NCBI RefSeq assembly: GCF_965221945.1
Contig: NZ_OZ244925.1
Span: forward strand, 3,100,001-3,164,000
From: Poriferisodalis sp965221945
GTDB lineage: Bacteria; Actinomycetota; Acidimicrobiia; Acidimicrobiales; Poriferisodalaceae
Reading direction: 5' to 3'
DNA length: 64,000 nt
The notes below the pieces were generated by a model that was not told where the DNA came from, searched no databases, and saw nothing but the letters and a program-made list of their open reading frames with translations. The stretch's first letter is position 1, and each line of letters opens with the position of its first letter. The translations under genes and the position numbers were made by a program. Below are positions 63,951-64,000 of this stretch, piece by piece.

Positions 63951-64000
63951 AATGCGGGCCCTCGAGGCCTTGCCCCGTGGTGTCGGTGCCGATTGCAGGA

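Overview
This window is a high-GC bacterial chromosome segment, most likely from an Acidimicrobiia-type actinobacterium. The basis is the secE-nusG-rplK-rplA-rplJ order next to tRNA genes, F420-type (LLM) and crotonase/SDR/MaoC catabolic genes, MenB (menaquinone), GTG/TTG starts, and two large nuo clusters. Lineage is inferred from gene content only.

Layout. (1) 1-3401: ribosomal/transcription block on the minus strand (rplJ cut by the left edge, putative L10 leader, rplA, rplK, nusG, secE) with tRNA-Trp, tRNA-Met and tRNA-Thr. (2) 3486-23807: metabolic region with a GNAT, menB, an LLM oxidoreductase, a divergent cluster (glutamine-synthetase-like gene + cysteine-dioxygenase-like gene + triple-rhodanese gene facing three glutamate-synthase-like genes), crotonase, SRPBCC, DUF1330, PhyH, MaoC, SDR, tRNA-Tyr, yajQ, htpX, an NAD-binding epimerase, a HAD phosphatase, acs and midA. 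(3) 23844-34746: an 11-gene complex I operon (nuo1: A,B,C,D,H,I,J,K,L,M,N) without nuoE, nuoF or nuoG. (4) 34877-46251: accessory island with a 1024-aa adenine-specific DNA methyltransferase, HAD, two VapBC-type modules, a decayed second nuoN, a small serine recombinase, four small membrane/secreted/basic proteins and an AlbA_2-type regulator. (5) 46278-61914: a complete 14-gene complex I operon (nuo2), preceded by a membrane protein and a membrane-anchored diheme cytochrome c.

How the genes fit together. MenB makes the menaquinone precursor; both complex I clusters would reduce quinone. nuo2 has the NADH module; nuo1 lacks it and must take electrons from another donor or borrow NuoEFG. NuoD1 has Trp where the quinone-ligating Tyr normally sits, and it keeps the Arg that the MidA homologue NDUFAF7 methylates in mitochondria. 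NuoD2 has the Tyr but Thr at the Arg position. midA lies directly downstream of nuoN1.

Most interesting structures. The island is bordered on its right side by a direct repeat: a complete nuoN in nuo2 and a decayed nuoN 6.4 kb away. The two copies look identical in a core of about 850 bp but differ at roughly one base in five at the 3' edge. Both deletions in the decayed copy are bounded by GGCGCC. Each copy ends at a 12-bp inverted repeat with one matched change in both arms. Independently, five nuo genes carry terminal extensions made of in-frame tandem repeats with the same 30-bp period.
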